NCBI GenBank assembly: GCA_003508605.1
Contig: DNUB01000149.1
Coordinates: forward strand, 1-5,038
Source of the DNA: Oscillospiraceae bacterium
GTDB lineage: Bacteria; Bacillota; Clostridia; Oscillospirales; Ruminococcaceae
Direction of reading: 5' to 3'
DNA length: 5,038 nucleotides
Shown here: one piece after another, positions 5,038 to 5,038 of the stretch
Position numbering within the stretch: the stretch's first letter is position 1
Layout: the number at the start of each line of letters is the position of its first letter
Notes under the pieces: model-generated
The model's input: the letters and a program-made list of their open reading frames with translations, nothing else
Told to the model about the DNA's origin: nothing
The model's database searches: none
Position numbers and translations under genes: made by a program

Positions 5038-5038
5038 T
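4970..5038. repeat. Tandem repeat, 17-18 base unit, about four copies to the right edge
   Basis: Units begin at 4970, 4988, 5006 and 5023, each built on ACTGCGTT(T)GGCTTTTT. Lengths are 18, 18 and 17 bases, and the last is cut by the window end. The copies alternate between two T (units 1 and 3) and three T (units 2 and 4) before GGC, which suggests an original 35-36 base pair of units that was duplicated. A degenerate copy may precede it (about 4950-4969). The array probably continues beyond the window. Confidence 0.85.

Noticed and set aside
4842..5038. Plus-strand open frame through the right-edge repeats with a hydrophobic product
   Set aside because: No ATG in frame and no ribosome binding site before the GTG or TTG candidates. 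The hydrophobic look follows from T-rich repeats.
4970..5038. CRISPR array or replication iterons at the right edge
   Set aside because: Units of 17-18 bases are directly adjacent, with no unique spacers, and no cas, rep or dnaA-box features are visible.

Overview
The window suggests a low-GC Gram-positive bacterium, most likely a member of the Clostridia. The intergenic DNA is AT-rich, several genes have strong AGGAGG-type ribosome binding sites, sigma-A-like promoters are recognisable, and one start codon is TTG. A C-terminal domain of a type I remember from clostridial hypothetical proteins points the same way. Species cannot be fixed from the sequence alone.

Layout. At the left edge (1-86, minus) is the start of a truncated gene whose product begins with a signal peptide or membrane anchor. 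It is divided by back-to-back divergent promoters (about 173-231) from a plus-strand pair. That pair is a four-helix membrane protein of unknown function (343-861) and, 12 bases on, a HAD phosphatase of the phosphoglycolate-phosphatase type (874-1557). The membrane gene has a roughly 105-base leader that can fold into a nested stem with a possible loop-to-downstream pseudoknot beside the ribosome binding site. A 225-base gap with a weak promoter and two hairpins leads to a second plus-strand pair: thiamine pyrophosphokinase (1783-2415) and, overlapping it by 8 bases, a second HAD hydrolase of the beta-phosphoglucomutase type (2408-3088, TTG start). The stop codon of that pair overlaps the stop codon of a convergent minus-strand gene (3085-4683). 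This gene encodes an unusual fusion of a Cof-type HAD phosphatase with a C-terminal PD-(D/E)XK nuclease-like domain and a possible winged helix. It has its own well-formed promoter at 4810-4838. The right edge (4970-5038) carries a 17-18 base tandem repeat, possibly the C-terminal tail of another minus-strand gene.

How the genes work together. The only assignable pathway is thiamine salvage or cofactor formation (thiamine to thiamine pyrophosphate). Three of the four complete soluble proteins are HAD phosphatases from different subfamilies (two type IA, one Cof/IIB). They look like housekeeping or metabolite-repair enzymes and not like one pathway. I see no mobile element, CRISPR array, tRNA or rRNA. 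The two features most worth following are the HAD-nuclease fusion and the structured leader of the membrane gene.
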